A program made the position numbers and the translations under genes. Below, piece after piece: positions 1-8,950 of a stretch of DNA of 41,892 bases. How positions within the stretch are numbered: position 1 is the stretch's first letter; each line of letters starts with the position of its first letter. Origin of the DNA: a virus. The notes under the pieces were generated by a model, which was given only the letters and a program-made list of their open reading frames with translations, made no database searches and was not told where the DNA came from. The DNA lies in IMG/VR virus record IMGVR_UViG_3300028423_000450, positions 1 through 41,892 of that record; one strand, written 5' to 3'.

Positions 1-1250
1 GCTTTTATTTGCTTTGCAGCAGGTGTAATTTCCACATCTATTTCAGCTGGCTCTGAAAGTAGCCCTCCGCTGTCCACAGCGTAGACGCGGAACGTAACCG
101 TAGATACTGCAATACCACCTCGTTTAACTTCGAACCCATCTTTGGTCCAAGTTTGGTCGTCACCGAGAATCACGTCTCCCTTTTCGAAAGGCTCTGATTC
201 GTTGTATCTATGCCAAACTTGGACTCCCAGCAAGTCATCTAAAGGGTTGCCGTTCGCGTTTGTAGTAGGATTTGTCCAGCTCAAAGTAACCCTAGCTACA
301 CTGGAAGTAATACCGTCTACGGCCCTGCTTTCCGAAGTTCCGGCCAAGTTAGTTACGGGCCCCGGGGCTACCCCATCATCTCCAACAAACTCGTTGAAAG
401 ATACCCAACGTATATCTCTCCAAGTAAACACTTGGTCGGTGGCTTCGCTATTGTCTACCCAAGTAGCACCATCCCTAACAAAGTTGTGTCCCACGGCATA
501 AACATGCCTGATTATGGTCGTGACGGGAGTTGTGTTTATAGGCTCGGCCAATGGTGAAGAAATTTCATACTCGATAAAACTAGGGTCTACGTTTGTTAGG
601 CGGAATAACCCGTCACGTCCAAACACGAGGGGGTTTTCAATACCAAGCTCTACATAAACAACATCGCCAACTTTAAACTTGTGTTGCCCGGTAAGGTTAA
701 TTCGGATTGTGCTGTCGGACCCCTCGTAGCTGGCAATCTCTGCTTTAGTTATAAGCTCAATCGGTTCGGTTGTGCCTTCCGGTGCGGCCACGTCAACTGC
801 GTACATCACTGAATTTATAAGTTCTGGCTCTTGGTCAGTAGGGGTGTATTGAAAGTTCTTACGCTCTTCATCATCCCAGGGTTCTCTGCTGACAGAAACA
901 GTGGTCAACCGACTACCCGAAACCTCAAAGTCATCAGTTGCTGACCCGTTTAAACCGCTTACTTCAAAGCGGTCATCTTTTCTGGTACCTGGGTCTGCTC
1001 CAAAAAAGACTTCTACTCTAGGCTTGCTTCCCGAGACCCCCGCTCCATACAAGTAAGCTTTCTCTATAGGGAGATATTGATTAGGGGCAGCATTAGACAC
1101 AATAACATCGACAGCATCAGCCAAAGCTTCTGCTGCTTGTTGTTCGCTAGATGTTAATAAGTCAATAGGCCTAAACTCAAGAGTTTTTACGCGACGGTCC
1201 AGTGTGCTTAATAGATTAGTAAGCTTCCTACGTCTTCTTCTAATTGCCAA
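1..1250 (-). CDS. Minor tail protein with fibronectin type III-like domain (partial, cut at left edge)
   Basis: This minus-strand frame is open from a TTG at 1250 to the left edge, about 416 residues, and its C-terminus lies outside the window. The start is chosen because AGGTGG at 1257-1262 sits six bases upstream; it overlaps the previous gene by 11 bases. The N-terminus is strongly basic (six arginines in the first eight or so residues), followed by a helical stretch and beta-rich sequence. A segment with the pattern H-K-F-K-V-G-D-V-V-Y-V is a copy of the beta module also found in three other structural proteins here. Near the cut end, the stretch from PGPVTNL through VTLSWTNP to TFRVYAVDSGG reads as a fibronectin type III-like domain, common in siphovirus tail-tip and fibre proteins. 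Its place downstream of the tape measure and distal tail genes fits a tail-tip or receptor-contact role. Confidence 0.8.
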   Translation of the reverse strand, partial: MAIRRRRRKLTNLLSTLDRRVKTLEFRPIDLLTSSEQQAAEALADAVDVIVSNAAPNQYLPIEKAYLYGAGVSGSKPRVEVFFGADPGTRKDDRFEVSGLNGSATDDFEVSGSRLTTVSVSREPWDDEERKNFQYTPTDQEPELINSVMYAVDVAAPEGTTEPIELITKAEIASYEGSDSTIRINLTGQHKFKVGDVVYVELGIENPLVFGRDGLFRLTNVDPSFIEYEISSPLAEPINTTPVTTIIRHVYAVGHNFVRDGATWVDNSEATDQVFTWRDIRWVSFNEFVGDDGVAPGPVTNLAGTSESRAVDGITSSVARVTLSWTNPTTNANGNPLDDLLGVQVWHRYNESEPFEKGDVILGDDQTWTKDGFEVKRGGIAVSTVTFRVYAVDSGGLLSEPAEIDVEITPAAKQIK

Positions 1251-3282
1251 TCTTGTCCACCTCCGGTTCTGTGACCAACTCCAACGAAACCTCTTCAGGG
1301 AAAGCAGGGTTGTCTGAGACTGTCACCTCAAACGCATCTATCTTTCTGAGCAATACTTGACGGTTAGTTCCGTCACGAAGTTCGATATAGCTTTGTAGCC
1401 TAAGTCGAACAAAATCATCATTGATAATTACCGAACACCAGTCACCGGGCTTGTATGTACCTACCTCGGGAGTCAAAGAACCGTTCACACTAATGGTAAA
1501 ATTACTGCTAGGCGGCTTTGATTCTTCTAGATATCTCTTAGCTACGTTATATAACAGCTGCTCGTTTCTGGACTCATAAGACTCCGTTTGGTCAATTAGT
1601 GGCCAGCCTCTATCTAACAAATCTATGTCCGCAGCTGCGGAGTAGGGTTGACTGGCATCCTGAGACAAGTCCGGGTCATTACCTTGTACCCAAAAACGCG
1701 TAGCTGAAGTTTCTGCTGATTCTTCAAAGCTAGCATTAGAAACATTTCCTGGGTACTCAAACACAAGCTTGTCAGCACCAAAAGCACTAACTGGCGCGAA
1801 CTCGCCGGCTGGAAGCTTCTTATCAGGCAGGCTGTTTATATATGTAGAGAGTGACGGGGGGACCAGTGGTAGGAAAGTGAATATCTTCCTAAACTTTTCC
1901 GTGTCAGAGTCAAACTCGCAATCAATTCGATACTCAAAACCATTAGGTACGTTGGAGTAGTCATCCAATATATCTCCGATAGGTCTTAGTTCAAACCCTC
2001 TAATAATAGAGTTCCTTTGACGCTCTTGACTAGGTTGGTTAGTGGAGAACTCTATGCCAAGGAATGAGTTGTTACTATACGGACCGTAAGTGGATAACGT
2101 CACAGCGGGGTCGACCAAAGCAGTTGCGGCGGAAGAGGCCGGGCTAAAAGCAACTAAGCTACCTAGTACAACAAAAGTAAAGTTATTAGCCTGAGGCTCC
2201 CCTACAGTTCTTATTGTATGAAAGCCATCTACAGAAGGGTTCAAACTTTCAATATATACAATGTCACCTTTTTTAAAACCATGAGGACCATCTGTAGTTA
2301 TAGTTACAGTGTTATTTAGCCTTTGCCAGAAAGTAATGTTGGCAAGTTGCCCTACGGCTTGTGTTTGAGCAACATCCGGCCCGGTATTTTCATATGTAAA
2401 AGTCTTGCTGTCTATAACTTCTTTTACCTTTGAATCATTAGTATCAAAACCGCGGTCTGTATCTGTAACTTTAATACGTTGACCTTTTACAAGACCATGG
2501 TCAAAACCCAGAGATATCCTTGCTACATTTGAAGACCTAGAGTAGTTATCTATAGTGAAGAAAAAATCTATTCCTGGCTCAATTGCATCGTTGGCAAACT
2601 GCAAGTCAAAGAAATCGTTTTCAAGCTCGCCCAATATGTATCTAGCGTAGTCATAAGTATCTTGGCGGACCTCAACTGTGATTATACCGGGTTCTACAAT
2701 CTGGTCTGGGATGGTCTTCTGCACCCCTTGCGAGTCTACATACTGAGCATCAACTGTAATTTGGTCAGTGCCGTTTGTTGTCAAAACAGAAAAAGTTCCG
2801 TTATACAGTGACCTGTCAGGGCCCCAATCAATATATACTGGCTCTCCCACCTCAAACTCATATTCAGTAAAATCTAAATTTACAGTAGCAGTTCCAGAAG
2901 ACACCTCTGCATTAGCACTGAAAGCATTTGAAAAGGTTTGCCATAAAACTCTGTTATATAGATAGCTAGTAAATTCTGAAGCAGAAACTTCTAAAGTCTT
3001 AGAAACAATGTCATACGTTCTCGACCAGATAATTCCGCCCCATACCGTAACACCGTTTCTAGTTATAAAGAGTGCACGCTTCCCAGGTAAAGTGTTTTCA
3101 TACAGGCTTAAGTTAAAGGTCTCTGCCACTACAGGAATAGTCCCAAAAAAGGTTCCAGCCTCCCTTAGAGAGCGCGAATAGCTAACTCCGATAAAGGGTA
3201 TCTCGGCTAATAGTTCGTTAGTGTTTATATCTGTAACAAAATACCGATATTCAACTTCGGCAGCTTTTCTTGTCTCTGTCAT
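1240..3282 (-). CDS. Minor tail / baseplate protein with three beta modules
   Basis: 680 residues. It lies directly after the distal tail protein, where siphoviruses encode the tail-hub or tail-associated protein. The first 110 residues (Y-R-Y-F-V-T-D, then S-R-S-L-R-E-A-G-T-F-F-G and W-G-G-I-I-W) resemble the N-terminal hub domain of phage minor tail proteins, as does the C-terminal part with N-E-Q-L-L-Y-N-V-A-K-R-Y-L and the pattern PGDWCSV. Between them sit three copies of a small beta module, at about residues 125-185, 250-315 and 323-395, each with a core like H-G-(F/L)-x-x-G-(D/Q)-x-(V/I)-x-(V/I). These appear to be insertions that enlarge the hub. No enzymatic motif was recognised. The ribosome binding site is weak. 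The exact role within the tail tip is inferred from order. Confidence 0.8.
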   Translation of the reverse strand: MTETRKAAEVEYRYFVTDINTNELLAEIPFIGVSYSRSLREAGTFFGTIPVVAETFNLSLYENTLPGKRALFITRNGVTVWGGIIWSRTYDIVSKTLEVSASEFTSYLYNRVLWQTFSNAFSANAEVSSGTATVNLDFTEYEFEVGEPVYIDWGPDRSLYNGTFSVLTTNGTDQITVDAQYVDSQGVQKTIPDQIVEPGIITVEVRQDTYDYARYILGELENDFFDLQFANDAIEPGIDFFFTIDNYSRSSNVARISLGFDHGLVKGQRIKVTDTDRGFDTNDSKVKEVIDSKTFTYENTGPDVAQTQAVGQLANITFWQRLNNTVTITTDGPHGFKKGDIVYIESLNPSVDGFHTIRTVGEPQANNFTFVVLGSLVAFSPASSAATALVDPAVTLSTYGPYSNNSFLGIEFSTNQPSQERQRNSIIRGFELRPIGDILDDYSNVPNGFEYRIDCEFDSDTEKFRKIFTFLPLVPPSLSTYINSLPDKKLPAGEFAPVSAFGADKLVFEYPGNVSNASFEESAETSATRFWVQGNDPDLSQDASQPYSAAADIDLLDRGWPLIDQTESYESRNEQLLYNVAKRYLEESKPPSSNFTISVNGSLTPEVGTYKPGDWCSVIINDDFVRLRLQSYIELRDGTNRQVLLRKIDAFEVTVSDNPAFPEEVSLELVTEPEVDKIGN

Positions 3283-3303
3283 ATATTGTCTCTAATTCCA
3301 GGT

Positions 3304-4236
3304 TTAACCTATCCAGCCTGACCTATATAAAAGTCTACAACTACCTGCCCCGGAGTACGAGAGGGTGTTTTCACCAGGGTCAAGGTATATCCAATCAAGT
3401 AAAGTTGCAGTCTTGAACCGACCACTTAGAACGGTATTGCCCTCAAGAAGTAAAACCTCCCTGTTAAGGGTATCTATCTCAAGTATCTGATTACTTGTGA
3501 GAGAGTCTATAATCTTTATAGAACCACCTTCTCCAGTAGTTTTTACTATCTCGGCGGGAGAATCAACACTTGCTGTTACGGGGCCAAATACTTGAAAAAC
3601 GCCTGTAACATTGGTATTACCTTCATTTTTTACTGTCACACCGCCTGAGGTTAACCCTGATGAGCGAAAGTTATCTGCTCCCCCTACCCACTCATACTTA
3701 ATCGGGTCCGCTGCCTTAAATCCAATAGAGAAGTTAGTTCTACCTCTTGCGGTTACAGTTTCTATACTAGGAGAGCCGCTCAAGCGGACAAAAGCTGCCT
3801 TTGGAATAGGAGTTTCCTTAACGACTAACCAATCTCCCTTACGGACCAGGTTTGTAGCTTTAACTAACTTATCTCTTGCCGCTGCCAACTGAGAAGAATC
3901 TTGAGTTAAAAAACTACCGCTTAAAGTTATAACGCGTGCGTTGTACCTACCTTCGGCGTCATACTCGCCGTCTCCCCAACCTCGCTGTAGTGAAGGCAGC
4001 CGAGGGTCCGGCTGTCTCCACCAGTTTTCAATATCCGTCATTACCCAGACAACGCCGTTTTCGTCTATCGTGTTCAAAGTCAGGTCACCCAGTTGGACGT
4101 CCGCCTCTAACTTAAGTCCAGAGAGAAACGGAGCAGGTAGAGGGGTAAGACCTCCGTCAACCTTTTCGTTTTCGACAGCCTGGGCGGCAGCATCCTCTAC
4201 TGAATCATAAAACTTGTGGTACTTTTCTTCAGCCAT
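3304..4236 (-). CDS. Distal tail protein (Dit-like minor tail protein)
   Basis: 310 residues, starting inside the stop codon of the tape measure gene (TAATG overlap) with AAAGGGAA upstream. It has the layout of siphovirus distal tail proteins: an N-terminal region with W-W-R-Q-P-D-P-R and G-W-G-D-G-E-Y-D, a central R-x-I-T-L-S-G-S-F-L beta segment, the conserved phrase F-S-I-G-F-K-A-A-D-P-I-K-Y, and a C-terminal galectin-like part ending in D-P-G-E-N-T-L-S-Y-S and C-R-L-L-Y-R-S-G-W. The D-P-x-x-Y and P-G-x-N-x-L patterns are characteristic of the Dit family in actinophages. It should form a hexameric ring between tail tube and hub. The start overlap suggests translational coupling with the tape measure gene. 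Confidence 0.8.
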   Translation of the reverse strand: MAEEKYHKFYDSVEDAAAQAVENEKVDGGLTPLPAPFLSGLKLEADVQLGDLTLNTIDENGVVWVMTDIENWWRQPDPRLPSLQRGWGDGEYDAEGRYNARVITLSGSFLTQDSSQLAAARDKLVKATNLVRKGDWLVVKETPIPKAAFVRLSGSPSIETVTARGRTNFSIGFKAADPIKYEWVGGADNFRSSGLTSGGVTVKNEGNTNVTGVFQVFGPVTASVDSPAEIVKTTGEGGSIKIIDSLTSNQILEIDTLNREVLLLEGNTVLSGRFKTATLLDWIYLDPGENTLSYSGAGSCRLLYRSGWIG

Positions 4237-7088
4237 TAGAAGGTTCCCTTTCTAACTTGGAATGCAATTCGACGGGACACCTCTTCAGCCAACTCCTTAG
4301 TGTCCATTCCTGGTGCAGGGTTGACGGTTACGTTTACATCACCTCGGCGTCCTGTCTGCTTAAGAGTGTCAATAAGGATTCGGTCTCGCTTTGATAGACC
4401 TTGAGCGTCAAGCGGCTCTACTCTTTCTGGCATACCTGCTTCTGCAACATTTACAAATTGGCCACCAGGTATTGGAGAAACCACTCCGCCCATAGCTAGA
4501 CGAGGTATTCTAGCTATTCTGTAAGGTGCAATTTCAGCTATTTCGGTAAATCTAAAAGTATCTGGCACAAACTTATTAGGCTGGTCTCTACCGGTGATGT
4601 AGTTAACAGTCCTTATAAGATTTTGCATCCATCCCGGAATAGGTATACTAATACTATTTAGACCTCTAATAATGCCAGTGTTCATGGCTGTAATTAAGCC
4701 GTTTACAAAACCTTCCCAAAGGTCGAGAAGACCATTCACCATGTCAATAAATGCATTTGGAATAGCGTTTGTTCCAAAAGCGTTTTCCATAGTGGTATCA
4801 AAGGATTCACCTATATTACCTGTAAATGTGTCCCAAGCTCCGCCCAAGTTCTCGGTGAGGCCATCCCACTTTTCCTCAAGTCCGGGTGCACCATCATCCA
4901 ACCACTTAGTTAGCTTGCCAGTACTCTCTTCTACGTTACTCCCTATTTCACCAAAAAAGCCATTTAATGAGTCTGCTGCAATATCAGTCAGTCCTGACAT
5001 ATCTGCAAGGCTTCCTATTAAAAAGCCAAGAGCCATACCTGGGACACCCCCGATAGCCCCAAGACGACCGCCGGTTGCAGCTCCACCACCTATCTTGAAG
5101 ATGCTACCCAGCTTACCTCCGGTTATTTTTGCTTTTTTATCAGTTTTTCCAAACAGCCCGGGTAAGGTCTTATCGAAGAATCCGAAGATACCCCCACCGG
5201 TCTTTATGAACCCTCCCTTAGGACCAATCTTAAATCCGAGGGCCATTGCCATAGGAGAAAAAATTCCAAGTAGGAACCCGCCCAATGGAAGAAGAACAAA
5301 GCTGGTAATTAAGGTAAATATCAAACCTATAGCGTTTAGTGTTTGGAAAATAGGAGAAACTATACCAAGTATCTTCTGTCCAGTATCACTGCCAACAACA
5401 CCGTTTATGCCCTCTAGGGCCGTAGTCAAAGTCGTGAAGAAGGCTTCCATGCCACCCTCATCAGTAATATTATTCATGAACGTTATAAGCTCTGTTAAAA
5501 ACTTTCCAAGCTCAGGTAAGGCACCAATCATCTTATCCATGAACTCACTAAAGTTTTCCTGGAACTCTTCGCTGTTCAACTCATCTAGGAACTCTCCCAA
5601 CTCAGGAGAAGCACCTAGTTCAAAGATTCCGCCTAGAATGTTGCCAATAAGGTCTAAGAGCTTTGTTCCGTTTTCAGTAGCTAAATTTAAATTCTCTGCA
5701 AACTTTTCGTCGTCGCCAATTTTTGAGAACCGCTCAGTTATTTCTTCTAAATATCCGAGCAGAGTGTCAGCAGCTCCGCCTTCTTCGGCGGCTTCTCCAA
5801 TGCCGAATATTCCTTGAATAATATTGCCCAGAATTGTGCCTAACTGGGAAGCGCGGTCGCCAGCTGTCTCAAAGAACTCGGTGAGCCCGCCACCCTCCTC
5901 TGAGTTAGCCTTCCTCAAATCAGAAAGAATGTTCCCGGTGCTATCCTCCATGCTGCCGAGGAATCTGTTGATGAGCGGCTCTGCCGCAATTAGTATCTCC
6001 AAAAATATGGAAAAGACATTTCCTAAGATAGTGCCTATTTGCGGTATATCTTCAGAAAACTGATTTATTAGCGTTGTAAGGCTCTCGGCTCCACCGTTAT
6101 CTAAGATGGCGTTGAAGAAGTTTTCTGCAGCCATCCCGAGAGATTCGCCAAAGTTTTCTACGGCCTCGCCAAACTCGTCTTGACGCAGTACCTCGGTTTC
6201 CAGCTTTTTTAGACCCTTCATCAAGCCTGGAACAAAGCCATCAGAAATTTTCTCTTCTAGCTCCTCAAACAGGTCCTGCAAACTAACTAAATATTCGGCC
6301 AGGGCCCGTTGGCTATCATTTAACCCTGCAAAAGGGTCCTGCACACCGCCAACATCAGCAGGGGTTACACCGTCTTCTACTTGCTTTTGGAGGTCGGCAT
6401 TTTGGTCTTTTGCCCTACGGAAAGCTAACTCTGCTTCTTCGTATGCAAGCTGTGCCTCACGACGAGCTCGAGAGTTTGGAGGTAAGTCTTGAACCCTGAT
6501 TAAATTTTCCCGAGCCTTTTCTAGATTAAGAGCAGCTCTTTCTTCGCTTAATGCAGCTTCCTCCGCGCTGAACTTTAACTGTTGCATTTCTTCGTTTATG
6601 TCACGAAGTGTTCCTGCAAACTGTTGGTTTTGCTCGTTAGCCTGTGCGACTGCAGAAAATACACCACCAAGACCTATTCTAGCCCCGATGGCTGCTGCTC
6701 CTAGCGTAACAAATGCCCCTCCCAATGCCGCTAGGGCGGGCAGTGCTGTAGCTAAAACTCCAATTAGAGTGGTTAAGGCTCCTCCCAGAGCTCCAATAGC
6801 ACCCACTAGGCCGGCTATAGCAGGTCCTGCAAAGTTGGTCACCCTTATTAAGCTCAGTAGGCGTTGTCTAGCTGCTACCAACTCCCCCTCCATGCCCTGT
6901 AGCGACTGTATTAGTCGGCTAAACGGGTTTCCGGAAGCGTTCTGAAAGTTTCTTGTAAAGCTGGTTCCCATGGAGCGACCAGCTTTTGAAGCAGCTACCT
7001 CTGCTCCCTCTAAACTTCTCCTTATATCGTTGCCAACATTGGTAGTTATGGCGCGCACAACAATAGTTGCACTACCTAGTACTGCCAT
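4236..7088 (-). CDS. Tape measure protein
   Basis: 950 residues and alanine/glycine rich. The N-terminal region carries a hydrophobic stretch (about residues 90-150, with repeated A-L-G-G-A and L-I-G-V-L-A-T), then a long charged helical section, then further hydrophobic and glycine-rich segments at about residues 570-690. This mix of long helices and hydrophobic segments, together with position just after the tail chaperones and before the distal tail protein, identifies it. Its length sets tail length; at about 1.5 angstroms per residue the tail would be roughly 140 nm, which is an estimate. AGAAAGG precedes the ATG. No lytic transglycosylase or peptidase motif was seen in it. Confidence 0.92.
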   Translation of the reverse strand: MAVLGSATIVVRAITTNVGNDIRRSLEGAEVAASKAGRSMGTSFTRNFQNASGNPFSRLIQSLQGMEGELVAARQRLLSLIRVTNFAGPAIAGLVGAIGALGGALTTLIGVLATALPALAALGGAFVTLGAAAIGARIGLGGVFSAVAQANEQNQQFAGTLRDINEEMQQLKFSAEEAALSEERAALNLEKARENLIRVQDLPPNSRARREAQLAYEEAELAFRRAKDQNADLQKQVEDGVTPADVGGVQDPFAGLNDSQRALAEYLVSLQDLFEELEEKISDGFVPGLMKGLKKLETEVLRQDEFGEAVENFGESLGMAAENFFNAILDNGGAESLTTLINQFSEDIPQIGTILGNVFSIFLEILIAAEPLINRFLGSMEDSTGNILSDLRKANSEEGGGLTEFFETAGDRASQLGTILGNIIQGIFGIGEAAEEGGAADTLLGYLEEITERFSKIGDDEKFAENLNLATENGTKLLDLIGNILGGIFELGASPELGEFLDELNSEEFQENFSEFMDKMIGALPELGKFLTELITFMNNITDEGGMEAFFTTLTTALEGINGVVGSDTGQKILGIVSPIFQTLNAIGLIFTLITSFVLLPLGGFLLGIFSPMAMALGFKIGPKGGFIKTGGGIFGFFDKTLPGLFGKTDKKAKITGGKLGSIFKIGGGAATGGRLGAIGGVPGMALGFLIGSLADMSGLTDIAADSLNGFFGEIGSNVEESTGKLTKWLDDGAPGLEEKWDGLTENLGGAWDTFTGNIGESFDTTMENAFGTNAIPNAFIDMVNGLLDLWEGFVNGLITAMNTGIIRGLNSISIPIPGWMQNLIRTVNYITGRDQPNKFVPDTFRFTEIAEIAPYRIARIPRLAMGGVVSPIPGGQFVNVAEAGMPERVEPLDAQGLSKRDRILIDTLKQTGRRGDVNVTVNPAPGMDTKELAEEVSRRIAFQVRKGTF

Positions 7089-7110
7089 AACTTACCTTTC
7101 TTTGTGTCGG

Positions 7111-7464
7111 CTATCCACCAATAGGTGGGTCTAGTAAGGCCCCAAAGGGAGCCTTTGACTCGCCTTTTGCTTCAGTGGGAGGGATGTAACTCTTAGTGGG
7201 CTTATTAGCTATTGGGTCATCTAGTTGAAAGTCTTCGGAGGGGTCAATATACTGCCTACCTTGAGCGTTGGTTGAACGTGCCGCGTATCTGTAGGTTCTG
7301 TCGTACAATGCATATAGCTTGGTACGCATATCAGAAACACTTTGAACTTCTTCGGACGAGCTGTATCTAGAATCTTCCTCAAACAGAAAATGAACTACAT
7401 CGCACAAGCGAGAAGCTTCCATTTCCTTCAAATCTAAGTTCATTGATAGGGCTTTTCCATTCAC
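7111..7464 (-). CDS. Tail assembly chaperone, frameshifted C-terminal part
   Basis: An open frame of 117 residues if started at the GTG at 7464. The frame is really open further upstream, and the residues before that GTG (L-L-T-W-A-I-D-L-W-P-Y-V) read as conserved protein sequence continuing into N-G-K-A-L-S. It lies in the -1 frame relative to the upstream chaperone gene. The expected product is therefore a fusion running from 7829 to 7111, made when ribosomes slip before the stop at 7491. The pair then supplies a short and a long chaperone for tape measure folding, as gpG and gpGT do in lambda. The C-terminal part has S-R-L-C-D-V-V-H-F-L-F-E-E-D and a proline-rich tail, matching the extension found in other actinophages. 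Confidence 0.8.
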   Translation of the reverse strand: MNGKALSMNLDLKEMEASRLCDVVHFLFEEDSRYSSSEEVQSVSDMRTKLYALYDRTYRYAARSTNAQGRQYIDPSEDFQLDDPIANKPTKSYIPPTEAKGESKAPFGALLDPPIGG

Positions 7465-7490
7465 ATAAGGCCAGAGGTCAATCGCCCAGG

Positions 7491-7829
7491 TTAGGAGGCC
7501 TCTGGCTGCTTTTCCGGGCGGTTAGTCAGTTGCTCCGTAATCCATGCAACAATGTCACCGAGAGCTTGTACGGTTACAACTTTGTCTTTACTTTCCAACA
7601 GTGTATTAAATCGAACATAGCTTTCTTCTGTAAGCACGTACTGAAAGAAATCAGTAATCATCTTCGCCTGTTCGGAAGGATTATCGCTGGAGGCCTTTGC
7701 TGTCATGTCAAGCAAAACTTTTCCTTGTACAGCCTTTACGCATTCGAACTCTTCATCGTGAAGCTTAAACTTTGCTCCCTTTAGGTCCTCATCAATAAAG
7801 CTACTACCAAAATCTTTGATTTCAGCCAT
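7491..7829 (-). CDS. Tail assembly chaperone (short product)
   Basis: 112 residues, acidic and helical, located immediately before the tape measure gene and overlapped by a second open frame in -1. It matches the G-type chaperone in position, size and composition: S-S-F-I-D-E-D, F-K-L-H-D-E-E-F-E-C near the N-terminus and an E-x-Y-V-R-F-N-T-L-L-E helix in the middle. It should bind the tape measure protein and keep it soluble until tube polymerisation. The Shine-Dalgarno (AGAAG) is modest. The gene stops at TAA 7491-7493; the remainder of the long product is encoded in the -1 frame. Confidence 0.82.
   Translation of the reverse strand: MAEIKDFGSSFIDEDLKGAKFKLHDEEFECVKAVQGKVLLDMTAKASSDNPSEQAKMITDFFQYVLTEESYVRFNTLLESKDKVVTVQALGDIVAWITEQLTNRPEKQPEAS
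7509..7515 (-). other. Candidate -1 ribosomal frameshift site
   Basis: Read on the minus strand the seven bases are G-GAA-AAG in the upstream frame. A -1 slip gives GGA-AAA and joins the downstream frame. The slip must fall between a TAA in the -1 frame just upstream (about 7522-7524) and the zero-frame stop at 7491-7493, a window of about 30 bases, and this heptamer is the most slippery run inside it. The P-site re-pairing (GAA to GGA) is imperfect, so the exact site is uncertain although the shift itself is well supported. Confidence 0.5.
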
Positions 7830-7878
7830 CTTTTTATCTTCTTTCTTTAGTCACTTATTTCATATGTAGGCATAAAAT

Positions 7879-7898
7879 GCCTAATACTATTGTATCGG
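7879..7898 (-). promoter_or_regulatory. Intergenic element CCGATACAAT-W-GT-N3-AGGC, copy 1
   Basis: On the minus strand this gap holds CCGATACAAT, then A, GT, three bases and AGGC. The same arrangement with identical spacing recurs at 27370-27389 before the giant polyvalent gene. Directly downstream is a small hairpin (AGGCAT, TTT, ATGCCT). TACAAT would be a fair -10 hexamer, but I see no convincing -35 at 16-18 bases. It may be a phage-specific promoter or a processing site. Confidence 0.4.
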
Positions 7899-7900
7899 AC

Positions 7901-8431
7901 TTAAGTGATAACTATTCTTGGCTTAAAGATGGGTAGTTGCCTTGTTAGGTAGCGGTTTGGCTGCGTACCAGGGTGTCTTACCATTGACGTGAATACACGC
8001 TTTCCGTTAACAGTAAACTTAAGTTTCCCACCGGGACTTGCGGTAATGACGTGGGGACGAGTGCCTTCGTGGTGCATTAATGCATAACTTAAATCTGAGC
8101 CTATTACTATGTATTGACCAGTAACGTTACCTAGGTGGCGCTTATATATGGAAGCCTTTAACCGACCGGTCTTTACTCCTACCTGAGCCTTGGCTCCCTT
8201 CTGAGCTAACTCTGCGCGGGCTTCTAACTTACGCCATAGCGGGCCAGCAGGAGTATTTAGGTAAGCACGTAAGTTGTGGTGATAAAGGCGTACTCTAGTT
8301 ATCTTAAAATCAAAACTAGCAGGATTAACAGTAGCGGAGGTTACTCGCCCCGCTTTACGTAAAGGTTTTAGGCTCTTTCTTACTACGTAAGTTCCCCAGT
8401 TGTCAGGAATCCATGGCTTGAATAGGGGCAC
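7901..8431 (-). CDS. Head-tail connector / neck protein (HK97 gp10-like)
   Basis: 176 residues, starting at a GTG with AAGGAG upstream. The pattern V-K-T-G-R-L-K-A-S-I followed by H-H-E-G-T-R-P-H-V-I, then L-K-F-T-V-N-G-K-R-V and V-R-H-P-G-T-Q-P-N-R-Y-L is diagnostic of the HK97-gp10-like neck family. These proteins sit at the head-tail joining interface and help complete the tail end. The protein is very basic at its N-terminus. It lies between the putative tail terminator (8441-8950) and the tail chaperones, the standard siphovirus order. Confidence 0.85.
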   Translation of the reverse strand: MPLFKPWIPDNWGTYVVRKSLKPLRKAGRVTSATVNPASFDFKITRVRLYHHNLRAYLNTPAGPLWRKLEARAELAQKGAKAQVGVKTGRLKASIYKRHLGNVTGQYIVIGSDLSYALMHHEGTRPHVITASPGGKLKFTVNGKRVFTSMVRHPGTQPNRYLTRQLPIFKPRIVIT

Positions 8432-8440
8432 TTAAACTCC

Positions 8441-8950
8441 TTAAGGTATAACCATTGTCAGCTGCATGTTTACTAACTGAAAGCCGCCCTCGGGAGGAGA
8501 GACATCAAGTCCCACCACTACACCTGGGCCAAAGCCACCGCCAGTCTCATCCCAAGCATCAATGCGTTTTGCCGATTCCAACAGCACCCACGCATCTATT
8601 GCTGACTTTGCAGAGTATTCCTGTATTTTTTCAGCTGATGGAGCTCTACCGTTTTGACCAACCGTAGGAACTTCTCTTGCAATAGAGATACCAACAGTTG
8701 CACTACGTGGAATACTATTACCCCTTGCCGGCTGAGGTATTTCCTCACCGGGCGTGCCAAGGAACGCCTGAATTAAATAAACAACAACTTGTTCTGAATC
8801 TACTGCGGGCTGTCCCATCGTCCAATACTGACGATTAGGTAGTTGCACGTTATATTCTGCAAACTGCTGGGCGACTCTATCAACGATGCCGTCCATCATA
8901 TTTTTTAAATTCAGCGCGTCCTCAGACACACCCGATAAGTCGATTGCCAT
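8441..8950 (-). CDS. Probable tail terminator / head-tail joining protein
   Basis: 169 residues with GAGGAG just upstream of the ATG. The helical start (A-L-N-L-K-N-M-M-D-G-I-V-D-R-V-A-Q-Q), the central beta portion with Q-P-A-V-D-S-E-Q-V-V-V-Y-L, and the C-terminal G-G-F-Q-L-V-N-M-Q-L-T-M-V-I-P resemble the actinophage head-tail connector that precedes the tail chaperones. The gene follows the small proline/glutamate-rich protein with no gap and precedes the gp10-like neck gene. Function is assigned from order and general resemblance. Confidence 0.6.
   Translation of the reverse strand: MAIDLSGVSEDALNLKNMMDGIVDRVAQQFAEYNVQLPNRQYWTMGQPAVDSEQVVVYLIQAFLGTPGEEIPQPARGNSIPRSATVGISIAREVPTVGQNGRAPSAEKIQEYSAKSAIDAWVLLESAKRIDAWDETGGGFGPGVVVGLDVSPPEGGFQLVNMQLTMVIP

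Noticed and set aside
142-501. A plus-strand frame of 119 codons near the left edge
   Set aside because: The minus frame here is open throughout, encodes a recognisable fibronectin-like domain and continues the tail gene order.
4672-5817. A long plus-strand open frame of 381 codons across the tape measure gene
   Set aside because: It lies antisense to the tape measure gene, its protein is proline/serine rich as expected for the complement of that sequence, and no ribosome binding site precedes it.
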